In this document: piece after piece, positions 35,535 through 46,624 of the stretch
Layout of the letters: the number at the start of each line of letters is the position of its first letter
Position numbering within the stretch: position 1 is the stretch's first letter
DNA from: Symbiotaphrina buchneri
Lineage: Eukaryota > Ascomycota > Symbiotaphrinales > Symbiotaphrinaceae
Reading direction: 5' to 3'
DNA length: 64,000 bases
Assembly (NCBI GenBank): GCA_001599915.1
Contig: BCIG01000006.1
Coordinates: forward strand, 1 to 64,000
The notes under the pieces: generated by a model
The model's database searches: none
Told to the model about the DNA's origin: nothing
The model's input: the letters and a program-made list of their open reading frames with translations, nothing else
Program-made: the position numbers and the translations under genes

Positions 35535-37555
35535 TCACTCCTTCCCCCCAAACAAATCCTTCTCCACCAGCGCTCTACAAATCGGATGATAAAAGTCCCT
35601 ATTCCTCTCAAACGTCTTCCTCGCCAGATGTTCATCACAAGCCTTCAAGCCCCTATACAGCGGCCTCACAAACTTCATACGTCCCACTTTCCCCAACAAC
35701 TCCGTCACACCTTTAAAGACACCTTCATCGCGCGCCTTAAGTCCCACTCCATAGAAGCGGCTTACAACCTCAACATTACGGCTGCTCGCGAAACCATACG
35801 TTGCGCCCATGGCCTGCACGTCCGCGGGCCGCAGCGGGGACGCGAAGTTCTGCACTGCCTCGAGGAAGACGACGCATTGGTTGGCGCTCCACCCGGCGAC
35901 GTCGGAGGCGTGGGAGGAGAACTTGGCGCTGCTGCTGGAAATGGAGCAGAGGGTTTCCCATTTGTGAGCGAGGGCGTAGCAGACGTCCACCAGGGAGGTG
36001 TCGAAGCTGGGTTTGGGCGGGAAGCCGGGCGCGTAGAACCACGTGTCCCAGTCGAGGGAGGTCAGGGAGGCGCTGGCGGCTTCGTCGGATGAGAAGAAGG
36101 AGAGAAGCGTGGATTTGAATTCGAAGGAGTCGACGGAGCGTTGGTAGAATGTCCGGAAGTACTGCGTCTTGTTAGAGCGTGTGTATGGGAAGGCCAGGAA
36201 GGGAAAGACAAACGTGAGGGATGAACTTGTCCCATTTCTCCTTCCCAACAAGTTTCTCAAGGTGATAAAGAAAGATAAACCCCTTCTCATACGGAATGCT
36301 CGAAAATGCATCATCAGGATCTTTCCCCTTAAGGTCCACAACCAACTTCGTAAACTCATGGTCCTCACCAAACTGCGCAATCGAATCCTGCAGCGCCTTC
36401 CAGCCAATAATGGCCGAAAATGGCGATGCGGCTCGCCATGGATAGCCGCCTGTATGCGGCGCTCCAGGTACGTGGTCCAGCCTTCGTTGAGCCAGAAATG
36501 CTCCCACGACGCGTTGCTGACCAGATTCCCCGACCACGAATGCGACAGCTCGTGTGCGATGACGTCGACGTTCTCGCGGTCGCCACTGATCACTGTTGGC
36601 GTGGCGAAGGTGAAGATCGGGTTCTCCATGCCGCCGTAGGGGAAACTGGCTGGCAGCACGAGCACGTTGTATGTGGTCCAGGCATATGGGTAGACGATCG
36701 ACTCGGCGGCCTGGATAAACTTCTCCGTGCCCTCCTCGAACTCCCATTTCGCTGCTTGGAGCTCCTCTGGACCCGTCCACACCGTGCTCCGTGGGCCAAT
36801 GGACGCACAGGCGAGATCACCGCTTGCGATGGCAAAGAGATAACTTGGGATGGGGATGTCTTGCTTGAAAGTGTATAGCAGCGTGCCGGGCTCGCCGTTC
36901 TTGCCTGGGACGAAGACTTTACTGCCCGTGGGCAGACCACTTGACAGTACGGGCAGTGGCGAGCGGATGTTGAATTCGTAAGTCGCCTTGACGTCGGGCG
37001 TGTCCTGGCATGGAAAGAGCGATCGAGCATGGATAGCCTGGCATTGCGAGACTGCCCTCATATCAGCCCATCATCTCGCCATGGGATTTGAGGGGCTTAC
37101 ACATGTAGGGATGCTCTCCATTGGTCTGCGCCGGTGTCATCCACTGCAACGCCGTGCACTTGTCTGTCGTCGCCAGCGAGATCTGCGAGCACGCATCAGA
37201 ACAGCCTGCACACCAATCACTCCAGCAATCAAGCCAGAAAGAGACGCACCCCAACCCAGACACTCTTCCCCTTCTCCACGCCGTTCTTCAGCTTAATCTT
37301 CAACGGGCTGCCATACGATTCGCTGCGGGGCAAGAGCTCCCACTTAGCATTCTCGCCATCGACCGACACGGCCTTGACGTCCAGAAAGCTCGTATCCAGC
37401 ACGATCGTGTCCTCGGCCACGTTCGTCAGCGAGCGCAGCTCGAGGATGACGTTGCCGTCCAGCACCTTCTTCGAGAAGTCGACGTCGAAGTTGGCGATGG
37501 TGTGCGCGACGACGAATGCGTCGTAGTTCGACTGCGTGTTCGGGTCGCGCGGCAT
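35535..37555 (-). CDS. Leukotriene A4 hydrolase-type M1 aminopeptidase, carries a 1-nt frameshift
   Basis: Exons: 37555-37250, 37182-37101, 37051-36214, 36161-35535. The M1 zinc site is complete: HELSHSWSGNLVSNASWEHF then NEGWTTYLER, with the substrate loop YGGMENP upstream. FSQCQAIHARSLFPCQDTPDV and the C-terminal armadillo-like region (VLxLVEKDLFG type) match fungal LTA4H homologues, cytosolic aminopeptidases with epoxide-hydrolase activity. In exon 3 the frame changes between HGEPHRH and AIIGWKALQDSI at about 36417-36422. The family reading HFSAIIGW needs one more base than the four T present, and the exon length (838 nt) is one short of what the splice phases require. This is either a real null allele or an assembly error in the T run. 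The start at MPRDPNTQSN is conventional; an upstream Arg-rich exon (from 37764) could add a presequence but did not splice in frame. Confidence 0.88.
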
Positions 37556-38045
37556 CCTGGCTGGGAAGGGAGGCTTGGTCGCCTGAGGTATGTACCTGGA
37601 TTGTGCCGATCGAACGGGTCAATTTGAGGAGATACAGGTGAGGGGCAGGAAGTCGTGGTCTTTGAAGACATCGAAATGCGCCTACCGAATCTGGCGATGG
37701 CGCGCAGCGGTCTGACGGCTATCGGCGGTTGTAGTACGGGGAGGGAGGAGAACAGTTTGCGCACATTTTGGTACTTGGCTCGTGGGGCAAGGCAATGGTG
37801 CTTCTGGGGATAATCTCACGAGTCTATCAAAATCAGCAGATAGATGTACACTCTGTATCGCTATCACTATCACTATTACTATGTAATCGCTCCTACAGAC
37901 TTCTTATCCGAACATGCAGACAAGAGAAAGTGGAGAGATGGACATTCCCTAGATATCCACGAAACACCAACCAATGCAAGATCAAATCAATCTTGTAAAC
38001 ACATCGCCTGCTCCGGTATCTACACCACCATAGATACAAACACGC
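37556..38045. other. Intergenic region with possible upstream leader exon
   Basis: About 490 bp. An open frame starting at 37764 reads MRKLFSSLPVLQPPIAVRPL and looks like a mitochondrial presequence for the aminopeptidase, but no GT-AG intron was found that joins it in frame. Confidence 0.4.
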
Positions 38046-40181
38046 CTACGCCGCCGCAGCACCTAACAACTTCTTCCCCTTAACACTCTTCCACTCCATC
38101 CACAGACTCGCCAGAAACGCCAACGCCCCCACAGCAATCGCCAGAATAAACGCGTGCGTGACCGCATCCGTATACGCCTGCAGGACACCAGAAAGATACT
38201 GGGGCGGAGTGACCTTCTGAACATTCGTCGCACCCGCATTAATAATAACCTCCGGATTGACCTGCGGGACGTTGGCGACGAGCTGCTTCAGCAGGGTATT
38301 GCTGAAGATATTCTGCGCGATGCTGATACTAATAGCGCCGCCTAGCGTGTTGAAGAAAATCGCGATGGCGTTGCCAGTCGGCATGTCCTTCTGATCGAGT
38401 ACTACTTGCACGGCGATGAACGGTATCTGCACCCCTGCCCCGGACCCGGCGCCTGTTAGGATCTGGTACCCGATCCAGGTCCCCGTGGGAGAGTTGACTT
38501 TTAGCGTGTAGAGCAGCCCGGCGCCGACGGTGTACACGGCTGCGCCGAACCACATGAACGGCGTGTAGTAGCCCAGCAGTGTGATGGCGCCGCCGACGAC
38601 AATCGACGAGATGGTGTTGCTGATCAAATATGGGATCGTGCGGATGCCGCTGCCTTCGGCGCTGGTGCCTTTGACGGCTTGGAAGTAGAAGGGAAGGTAG
38701 TATATGTGCCTTTGAAAGTCAGCAGATGTGCATGATCAACGAGCAGTCAAAAGGCGACATACGTGTACAAACCCATGGCCAAGAAGCAGGAGAAACAAGC
38801 ACTGGCCCAGATTGTCCTGTTGGTAAAGACACGGGGAGGGATGGTGGCGTTATCCTTGAGGTAGAATTGGAGGCCAATGAAGATGATGAGTAACAGACCG
38901 AATCCAATCAAACAGCCATACACCTTCGAGTCGTGCCATGGGTAGGTGGTGCCACCCCATTGTAAGGCCAGCAGAAGGCATATAATGGCGTTGATGAGGA
39001 AGAAGGCCCCCAGGATATCGATACGGCCAATCTTCTCTTTAAGAGTGAGACCACTCGACTTGCGCTCAGGGTTGTGGAAGAAGAAAAAGACAGCAAGCAT
39101 AGCAGCGCCACCGAACGGAAGGTTGATCCAAAAGCACCTGTCAATTTCAAGTTAGCCCTTAGGACGCCCAGAGCTGGCCCTGAATCAAGTCCTAGTGTAA
39201 GAGGCAGCCAATCTCAGAACATACCATCTCCAAGTAGCTTTATCCGTCAAAGCACCACCAAGAATCGGTCCCACGACAGACGATATCCCAAACATACTCG
39301 ACAGCGAAGCAATATAGATGGCTCTCTTCCTCAGCGGCACCGAGAACCCGATGATGGTCATTGCTCCCGAAAATAACGCCGACGCACCAACGCCCGCGAT
39401 CGCACGTCCGATAATGAACGCGACCGAGTTTGGCGCTGAAGCGCAGACGACTGATCCGACTGCACCAAGTTAGCAAGGGAAATGGCGAGACGACGTTGAG
39501 AGATAACGGCATACCTTCAAAGATAAAAAGTGCGAGCAGAAAGGTCCATTTTATGTTGAAGAAGGAATACACTTTTCCAAACGAAGGCTGCAGGGAAGTA
39601 GTCGTGAGGAGATAAGATGAGCCGTACCATCCGACGTCGTTTAAGGAGTCGAATTGCGTTGTTATTCGAGGAATGGCCGTTGCTGAGCGAGATATCAGTC
39701 AGAAAGCAGTAACGAGGTTTCGAGACGGTCGCATTATCTTACCAATGATGGTGTTATCCAACGCGACCTATTTTTCATAAGCTGCAGGCCGACACTAGGG
39801 GAGAAAATTTGGAGAACTTACGACAAAGGTAGAGAGACACAGCCCAGCCGTGAGGACCGCAAGAACAATTCCACGGGGATACTTGCTTTCATCGTCCTGC
39901 TCCTCACTGCCCGCTTCATTCTCCGTCTCCGGCTTCACCCCTCCCTCAGCATTATTCTGCGTCGCGGGCACAGTCTCCGCAATCGCATTATCCCCATCAG
40001 GAGCCTCTGTCCTCGACTCTTCCGTCGTCGCCGTGCTATTATCCTCAACATGCCCATTCGCCACGGCCGCTTTTTCCCCATCCAACCCGTTCCCCATTCC
40101 CTCTCTCGCGTCACCATTTTCCTTGCTCACTTCAGGCGCCTGCACCTTCTCCACATCTCCACCTTCACGGCCCGAAGCCAT
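38046..40181 (-). CDS. MFS drug:H+ antiporter, 14-TM type (DHA2)
   Basis: Six exons (40181-39822, 39767-39743, 39682-39515, 39459-39225, 39137-38763, 38709-38046) give 608 aa; the second exon is only 25 nt. About 95 acidic, low-complexity N-terminal residues precede the first helix. The core reads [19 protein letters not shown] (DHA2 motif in TM1), [20 protein letters not shown], motif C in [16 protein letters not shown] and [13 protein letters not shown]. It ends with [12 protein letters not shown] and a basic tail. Members export drugs, mycotoxins or dyes at the plasma membrane; toxin-cluster pumps look alike, so the substrate cannot be read off. Three GACGGCAA repeats lie in its upstream region. 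Confidence 0.92.
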
Positions 40182-41373
40182 GATTCCACGTGCGGCGGGA
40201 GCGCGCGGAAGCTTGTTTCTTTTTTTCAGCGGGGCGCGAGCCTTGGGCGTGCTTGTTTTGCGTGTTTGGACGGCAATTTCCAGGTTTTCAGACCCGGAAA
40301 TGTTGGCTGCAGACGGCAATCTCCTTTTGCTGGAGTCTGGACGGCAAGTCCCAGGTGTCTGGCGTGCGGTCGTGTGCTTGACTGTTTCCTGGTTCCCAAA
40401 GACTGACAACGGTTCCTCGACAAGATATATCCACGATCGCAAGACATTCAAGACGTTCAGGAAATTACTTTTAAGAGACGCCTCGCCCTTGTGCACCGGT
40501 TCTCGGAACGAAATCCTGCCCGACAAACACTCACCGGACCCTGCCTCGCCTGATCCCCTTTCGCTTAGAATGTTCTGGGGCTTCGATCCCGAGCCGAGGC
40601 GGACGGGTCGCCAGCCAATAATTAATTACCGGTGGAAATGTTCCTGCGATCGACCTCAGAGGGGAAAGACTCCGCAGGCGCATCTTGTTAGTTCGTACGT
40701 GCCATTGGTGTGCTCGCAAAGCTCGCATTGCCGTTTGGTTTGATCAGGGGACGTGTGGGAGATCTGTCTACTGTACGGAGTACGATGTACGGTCTCAAGG
40801 TCGCACTGCATCATGGAGCAACTCCACGCCCGCACGCTGATATCCGCTCGACGATGATGCAAAAGAAGCATAAATATCACAGCTAAATAATAAGAGAGCG
40901 GCTCAGTACGAAGAACGAGATACGAGACTGCAAAATATCGATAAGGTAACTTCCAATAATAAATAATCTCGCCGAATCCACCAATCCAAAGGCATACGAA
41001 ATCCCTTTGTACATCGTAGGGGGTAGGGTGTACACCACTGCTCATCACCACAGATCAGTCATTAACGGACTACTGTTCTGATTGGTCCGCTCGGAAAATT
41101 GCTGGCGCACATAAGCACCTCAGTTCTTGCGGAGTACTCCGGAAGAGTACGCCGCTACTCCATAGAACAAATTCCAAGTTGTTCTAGAAGATGAGATGCC
41201 CCTGCCCCTTATCCCTGTGTGCAAGCTCCAGCTACATCTACGAAGGTAGCAAAACTCGATATCAGAACATAGATCATCTGTAAGGTAGTCTACGACCATG
41301 ACCGTATATCCCATTCTTTCCTTTCAAAAGCTCTAGACGGCATTGGCATAGACAGTCTCTCCATACTTCCAAC
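40182..41373. other. Intergenic region with three GACGGCAA repeats
   Basis: About 1.2 kb upstream of the DHA2 gene and downstream of the nucleotidyltransferase-like gene. GACGGCAA occurs at 40269, 40312 and 40340, the first and third inside a longer shared block ending CCAGGT. Nothing else was recognised. Confidence 0.5.
40267..40357. repeat. Triplicated GACGGCAA promoter motif
   Basis: Three direct copies: GGACGGCAATTTCCAGGT (40268-40285), AGACGGCAATCTCC (40311-40324) and GGACGGCAAGTCCCAGGT (40339-40356). Spacings are 43 and 28 bp. They lie about 90-175 bp upstream of the DHA2 transporter start (40181, minus strand), a good position for activator sites. Confidence 0.55.
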
Positions 41374-43334
41374 CTATTCCTTCCCCTCCGCGAACTTCCC
41401 AACCCTCTTCCTCTCCCTCTCAAACCCCTCCAACCCCATCCACACCTCTCCCTCGCCATTCTCTCCAAAAAGGCCCATCAACAAACTCTCCCCCTCCACC
41501 TCCCCCTCCTCAAACACTCTCATCCCGCTCTCCACCTCCGCCAATCCCCTCCTCAGCACCCCCTCCACCATCGCCCACTCCGCAACCCTCGCCCCCAAAT
41601 CCCGCCACGGGTCCGCCGGATCCTGCAAACACAGCCGTCTCCCTCCAACGCCAGGATGCTGCTCCGCCGCAGCAATGGCATACCGCCCCGCCAGCAGCGA
41701 GTCATAGCGCATGAGTTCGCGCTCGTCCCTGCTGGGCCGGGCAGTGGGTGCGCGCTTGGGGAAGGAGCCGGAGGGCTCGACGGATAGACCGCGGCGGGAG
41801 AAGTCGAAGGTGGTGAGGAAGCGCAGCGCGGCGAGCAGGCTGGCGGCGGGGGCGTGGGGCGAGGTGGTTGGTGCGGAGGAGAGGCGTAGCGCGGCGGTCA
41901 GGAGCATGAGCAGTGCGTAGGAGGGGATGCCGCCGCTGGAGGAGGAGGCGGTGAGGTGGTGTGTGTGCAGGGCGGACTTGAGGAGGAGGTAGAGTGAGCG
42001 CAGGGAGGGGAATTCGGCGAGGTAGCTCCCGATGCAGGCCTGGCTGAGCGAGGCGTGCGGGGTGAGCGGTTCGGGGACGACGGTGATCTCGAGTCCGGTT
42101 TCTTTGTGCGTGGCGCGCATGGTGGGCAGCGTGGTCTTGTCGACGTGAGGGTTGGTGAAGTGTCCGCGCGCTTTGAGCTTGTTGGCTACTTCTTGCAGCG
42201 TGTGCGTCATCTTCCGCCGTGCGTACTGGTTGGTTGCGCTGGGGCCTCGTTCGTCGAGGCGTGGTTCCAGAGCGGGGATCCGGAGCCTGAAGGCGATTCC
42301 CGAGGTTGGGAGGGCGAGGCCGGTCTTGGTGGAGCCGTATAAATCTAGAGGATTGTCGGGCATGTATTTGCTGATGAACTTGATGGTGTCTTTGGCGACT
42401 TGCGTACGTGCAGCTCGTTCCGCGCGGCTGGGTTGGATGTAGGCTTCAAAACCTTTGATCTCAGCAGCGAGACTGCATCCCTGTCAGTCTCACGTAGGAC
42501 CATTCAAAAGGAATATACCCACCGTGCAAGGCCATCCCCGCCTTCAAACCGCATATACCGCAACCACGGCATTCCCAGCGAGGTATCCTTCTTCACCACA
42601 TCCCGCGCTCTCAACGCAGCAAACGTTCCCAGCTCGCCCCCTGCAACCCCAGTGCCCTTCTTCCCTGTCCTCTCTCCCTCTTCTCTCACAGCCCCAATAT
42701 AGCCAATATCCGGCCTCGCAAACCACAACTTCTGATCCTCCACCTTGGGGCCATCCGTGACGATCTTCCTGATCATGGCCCGGCGATTCGTCTCCCGATG
42801 CGCCTCCAGCGTGGCACCCAGATCGTGCGGTCGGATATCCCGTCCGTCGTGCTGTAGAGCGTTCACCACCCGCTTGTGCCGCTGCGTCACGTACTCGTAG
42901 AAGCGCTTTCGTTCACGCGGACTGGATGGCGAGCGCTTTGTAGTGGCGGCGGGGGTGCTGCTACCGCTGCTGCTGCTGCTTCTGCCGTTGCTCGTAGGCC
43001 TGCGTCTCGAGCCGCTTGACGAGGATTCATCGGTGGGAACAGCGTAGGAGTGTGATTCTGGATGACCCGCGGGCAGAGCGCGCCAAAACGGGGCTTGATG
43101 GAAGTCATCTTGTGGACCGCTATTGCTGGGCGCTGGTGCTGGGCTGTGCAGGACGGCTGCGGTGGAGAGCTGTCGACTGGACGATGAGGAGGTTGCGGTA
43201 GGGAGCTGTCTACGGCACGGTGAGGAGGTCGAGGTGGTAAGGCGGAAGAGAGACAGAATGCACGCCGCGGGCCTAAATCTGTTCGAGGACATGCATACCC
43301 GGTATGCCTGGCGGGAGACTTGTGGAGGCGCCAT
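41374..43334 (-). CDS. Non-canonical poly(A) polymerase-like nucleotidyltransferase, catalytic Asp pair absent
   Basis: Two exons (43334-42523, 42472-41374; 50-nt intron) give 636 aa. A presequence-like N-terminus (MSSNRFRPAACILSLFRL at 43292, possibly the true start) suggests mitochondria. After a Ser-rich linker comes a basic segment (RERKRFYEYVTQRHKRVV), and after the splice the Cid1/Trf4-type domain: FEAYIQPSRAERAARTQVAK, then DLYGSTKTGLALPTSGIAFR, and the PAP-associated helix GGIPSYALLMLLTAALRL. In active enzymes the loop reads GSxxTGLxLPxSDIDxxx with two metal-binding Asp. Here those positions are Gly and Ala. A structural or regulatory pseudo-enzyme in mitochondrial RNA metabolism is possible, but function is inferred only. 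Confidence 0.75.
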
Positions 43335-43723
43335 GGCTGCTCTGCTTGGAGGCAGCTCAAGCTTGAACCTCTCTCTGGCTTTTAGAGAGCATGTGAATTT
43401 GAACTTAAAAAGGAACTTTTTGAAGCTTAAGCTCTGGAGAAAGCCGAGACCGCGCCAGTGCCGGTGCCGGGGGCTGGTGGGTGACTAAGCGTGTTATAAT
43501 TTCTGTACGGTAGTGCGGTAGACCCCCCGGTGACCGACTGAGCGACTCGATATCAAGTAACTGACATTAAGATAATTGGTTGTCCTTCGCAATTGTGATG
43601 GCTGCAGGTTATATAATCTCAATCCTCTTTATGCAGACTCGATTCGTCATATATTCTCATTCCTCTATATGCAGACTCCATCCATGATCCATGCATGCGT
43701 AGACATCGTACCCGAGTCCATCC
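43335..43723. other. Intergenic region
   Basis: 389 bp between two minus-strand genes. It contains a duplicated TATGCAGACTC (near 43631 and 43668) and no coding sequence. Confidence 0.5.
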
Positions 43724-45163
43724 TCAAGCTCTAACCCTCCACCTCCACCCCGTGACCGCAACCCTGACTCCGGCCAGCAAAAGACTGCCCAACAAAAAAC
43801 TCGACGCCGCCCACGCCTCCGCACCTGTATACCTCCCTCCCATGCCCTGAATAATCGCACCTCCCAGGGGCGGGCCCGTCAAGTTCGCAAAACTGACCAC
43901 CGTAAAGACCATCCCCATGCGCACTCCCGTCTTCCTAATATCCTTCGTCAGACTACTCAGCGTGCCTGGAAACAGGCTCTGCATGGCGCTCGCAAAGACG
44001 CCATAGAACGCCGCCCAGACATACAGCTGCGCGCGCGAGGAGACGGCGATCCACGCGTACAGACACACGGCGGTCGCCAGCGCGAAGGGGAACATGGTAT
44101 TCGCCGGCCCGAAGAAGCGGTCTGCGACGTGCGCGGACACGATGCGCCCGATCAGCCCCACGCCGTTCATGATGAGAATCAGCGTGATGCTTTCGCTGTA
44201 GGACACGCCCAGCACGACGCGCCCGAAGGCGCCGACGTAGAAGAAGCCGAAGTACAGTGCCCAGAAGATGAAGAACATGCTGGCGGCGAACAGCGCGTAC
44301 GCGGGTTCTTTGAAGGCGGGGAGTTCGAGCAGCGGACCGGATTTCCGCGGGGGGAGGCGTGGGCGAAGGAAGGTCAGGATGATGCAAGTGAAGGCCAGCA
44401 TGAGGAAGCCGATGATGCGGAGCGCCCACCCGAATCCGACGAGGGGAAGGAGTTGCTGCACCATGACGGGGAAGATGACGCCGCCGGTGGAGGTGCCGCT
44501 GGCGGTGATGGCGAGTGCGAGAGTGCGCCGCGACGAGAAGTAGGTGGCGACGAGGCCGAGGGTGGGGCAGAAGATCAGGCCGTTCCCGAGCCCGATACAG
44601 ACGCCCTGTGCGAGGAAGAGGTGCCAGTATTTGGTGGATATGCTGGTCATGAACACCCCCAGGAGTTGTAAGGTGCTTCCAAGAGCGAACATGGGCAGGA
44701 AGAGCCCTGCGTCTAATGCGCGCCCGGCAAGAGCCCCGACGAAGAACAGAATAAACAGAGAGACAGAGCCGATCCAGGAGACGGATGAATCTGATAAACC
44801 CAGATTGGTGGTATAGTATGTCTGGAAGAGGCCGAAGGAATTGATATAGCCCCAGGCGTTGAAGACTACCAGATGCCCCGTGGCTGCTTGCGACCAGGCT
44901 TTGAAGCCGCCATCAGGGGGTGGACCAGGGTCGATCCAAGAGTGCTTGGTGGACTTGCGGCTGAGGGTTTGGCGGAGGATGTTGCTGGTTGTAGGACGGA
45001 GCGCATTGGGGTCGTAGTCTGAGTGTATGCTGTGGATATCATCATCGTCCAGGTCTTGGTCGTCGGGATGTTGGTCGGGAGTCAGAGCGTGGATGTCTTT
45101 TTCTCCTGCATGTGACGTCTGCGAGATATTGGCGTCCGCCTCTTTCTCAGTCACACCGGCCAT
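43724..45163 (-). CDS. MFS monocarboxylate-transporter-like protein (MCT/Mch type)
   Basis: Intronless, 479 aa. A long acidic N-terminus (about 80 residues, DQDLDDDDIHSIHSDYDP) leads into PPPDGGFKAWSQAATGHLV, the D-G-G motif that marks fungal MCT-like transporters. Twelve hydrophobic helices follow, with YYTTNLGLSDSSVSWIGS, GLGNGLIFCPTLGLVATYFS and the helix 7-8 loop FGRVVLGVSYSESI. Relatives include Mch5 (riboflavin) and aspyridone/asperfuranone-type efflux proteins, so the cargo is unknown. Same strand and orientation as the preceding gene, 561 bp upstream of it. Confidence 0.9.
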   Translation of the reverse strand: MAGVTEKEADANISQTSHAGEKDIHALTPDQHPDDQDLDDDDIHSIHSDYDPNALRPTTSNILRQTLSRKSTKHSWIDPGPPPDGGFKAWSQAATGHLVVFNAWGYINSFGLFQTYYTTNLGLSDSSVSWIGSVSLFILFFVGALAGRALDAGLFLPMFALGSTLQLLGVFMTSISTKYWHLFLAQGVCIGLGNGLIFCPTLGLVATYFSSRRTLALAITASGTSTGGVIFPVMVQQLLPLVGFGWALRIIGFLMLAFTCIILTFLRPRLPPRKSGPLLELPAFKEPAYALFAASMFFIFWALYFGFFYVGAFGRVVLGVSYSESITLILIMNGVGLIGRIVSAHVADRFFGPANTMFPFALATAVCLYAWIAVSSRAQLYVWAAFYGVFASAMQSLFPGTLSSLTKDIRKTGVRMGMVFTVVSFANLTGPPLGGAIIQGMGGRYTGAEAWAASSFLLGSLLLAGVRVAVTGWRWRVRA

Positions 45164-46624
45164 GACTACTCGTTAGCGTATCCGCATTGGAAAAGAATGA
45201 CAGTAGATACAAGCGGGAAAAGAGAGAATAAGAGTAGGACGTTATAACTTATCCTACTGTTAACAGAACTAAAGGGGAAAACGAAGGGGAATGAAGAACG
45301 ATACTCCTGTGAAGACAGAATTTAGAGATAGGAAGCAGGGGCCGAATAACCGGTGTCAAGCGCCCGAAAAGGCTGTCTAGTCATGCCCAAGGCAGGTAGA
45401 TAGCAGATCCATGGTGGAGCCCGAGTTTTAGATCCGCGCACTACTAGGCCGCTACCCGCCGGTTTGCAGAAATGTGTCGGATCTCATACCTACAGTACTG
45501 CCTGTCACGGGAATAAGAGCCATAGATGCCACATATGAGCCCAATTGACGGGTGGTAACCAGGCCGCCTTTGGGGTATTCTATCCAGCTGCATTCTGAAG
45601 GTTATTATCCCAATTGAGCCTGCTGGTGAGCGACACAGCTGAACGGCACACTTGCTGGTGATGTCTGTGGGTTTGGGAGGTCGACGATAGGGCGGGATCG
45701 TGGGACCCGCTTTCGGGGTGTACTTTACCGATAAGGCGGCTATCGGGCAAATCTCCTACCCCTACAGCACAGGTACCGCTGCAGCCAAAAAGCGCCGAGA
45801 AAATGGGCATGATATCACGTCTTTCTGGCCAAGACCTGCGATATTCCATTGGAAATATGAAGTGGCAGGGTGATACTGCCCAGTCAATGTATATCTGACC
45901 ATCTGGGAGGTTATGCTACATCGGAAACTCGTAGTACGGCCCGCGGGTTTGCGGTCAGTCTGAGCATGTAGGTGACAACTCATCGATTTCGATGGCAGGC
46001 CTTACATCGACTACCGGTATGCTACCGCATCTTGTGATTCGTCCCATCAATCTTTGATCCACTTGTATTATCGTTATCATACCAATTACGAAGGTACAGA
46101 ACAATGATATCCCAGAGTAAGCGGTGAAGCCACCCTCCGGCGCCGGCTCCGGCGTATCACTGCAGTGCGGCACTTTGCGGCACCGGCCAAGCATCCCACT
46201 CTGCCCAACACAGCAAGATTGGCTATCGCGCGGCGAATCTCGGTTCAAATTCTTCCATCTTCAAGGTTCACGGCCCCTCTCAGCCGCCTGTAATTGGTTG
46301 TGTCTGACGTCCCACGCCCATATTGAGGCTTTTTACCACGCCTGCGTGCATATCTTCCACTCCTTGTCCCTCGTTGAACGGGGTTTTGAGTCATTGCTTG
46401 CGTTCGAAATATATATTTATCTCTTGATACCCCTCCCTGCAAATTTCGCGGGATTGTTGATGCGAAGTTTTGTTGAGAAGAACCACCAAGGTGCAAGAGG
46501 ATATCACTTCATCGAGCAATTGACCCTGGCAACACCATCAGCATCATCATCATTACGTTCTTGGCGCGCTGAGACGGCAATGCTTCCTGTCGCTACAACC
46601 ACGCGTATACTCCGATCTTAAACC
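45164..46624. other. Divergent promoter region of two MFS genes
   Basis: 1.46 kb without a supported gene. A TATATTTA-like element lies near 46408-46420, about 210 bp upstream of the plus-strand MFS gene. No paired operator was identified. Confidence 0.5.

Noticed and set aside
36172-36780. Separate 202-aa gene inside the aminopeptidase
   Set aside because: It is the second frame of the same aminopeptidase exon, needed after the one-base frameshift, not an independent gene.
46200-46260. tRNA-like GGTTCAAATTC box
   Set aside because: The flanking bases do not form a T-arm or acceptor stem, and no A-box is in register.
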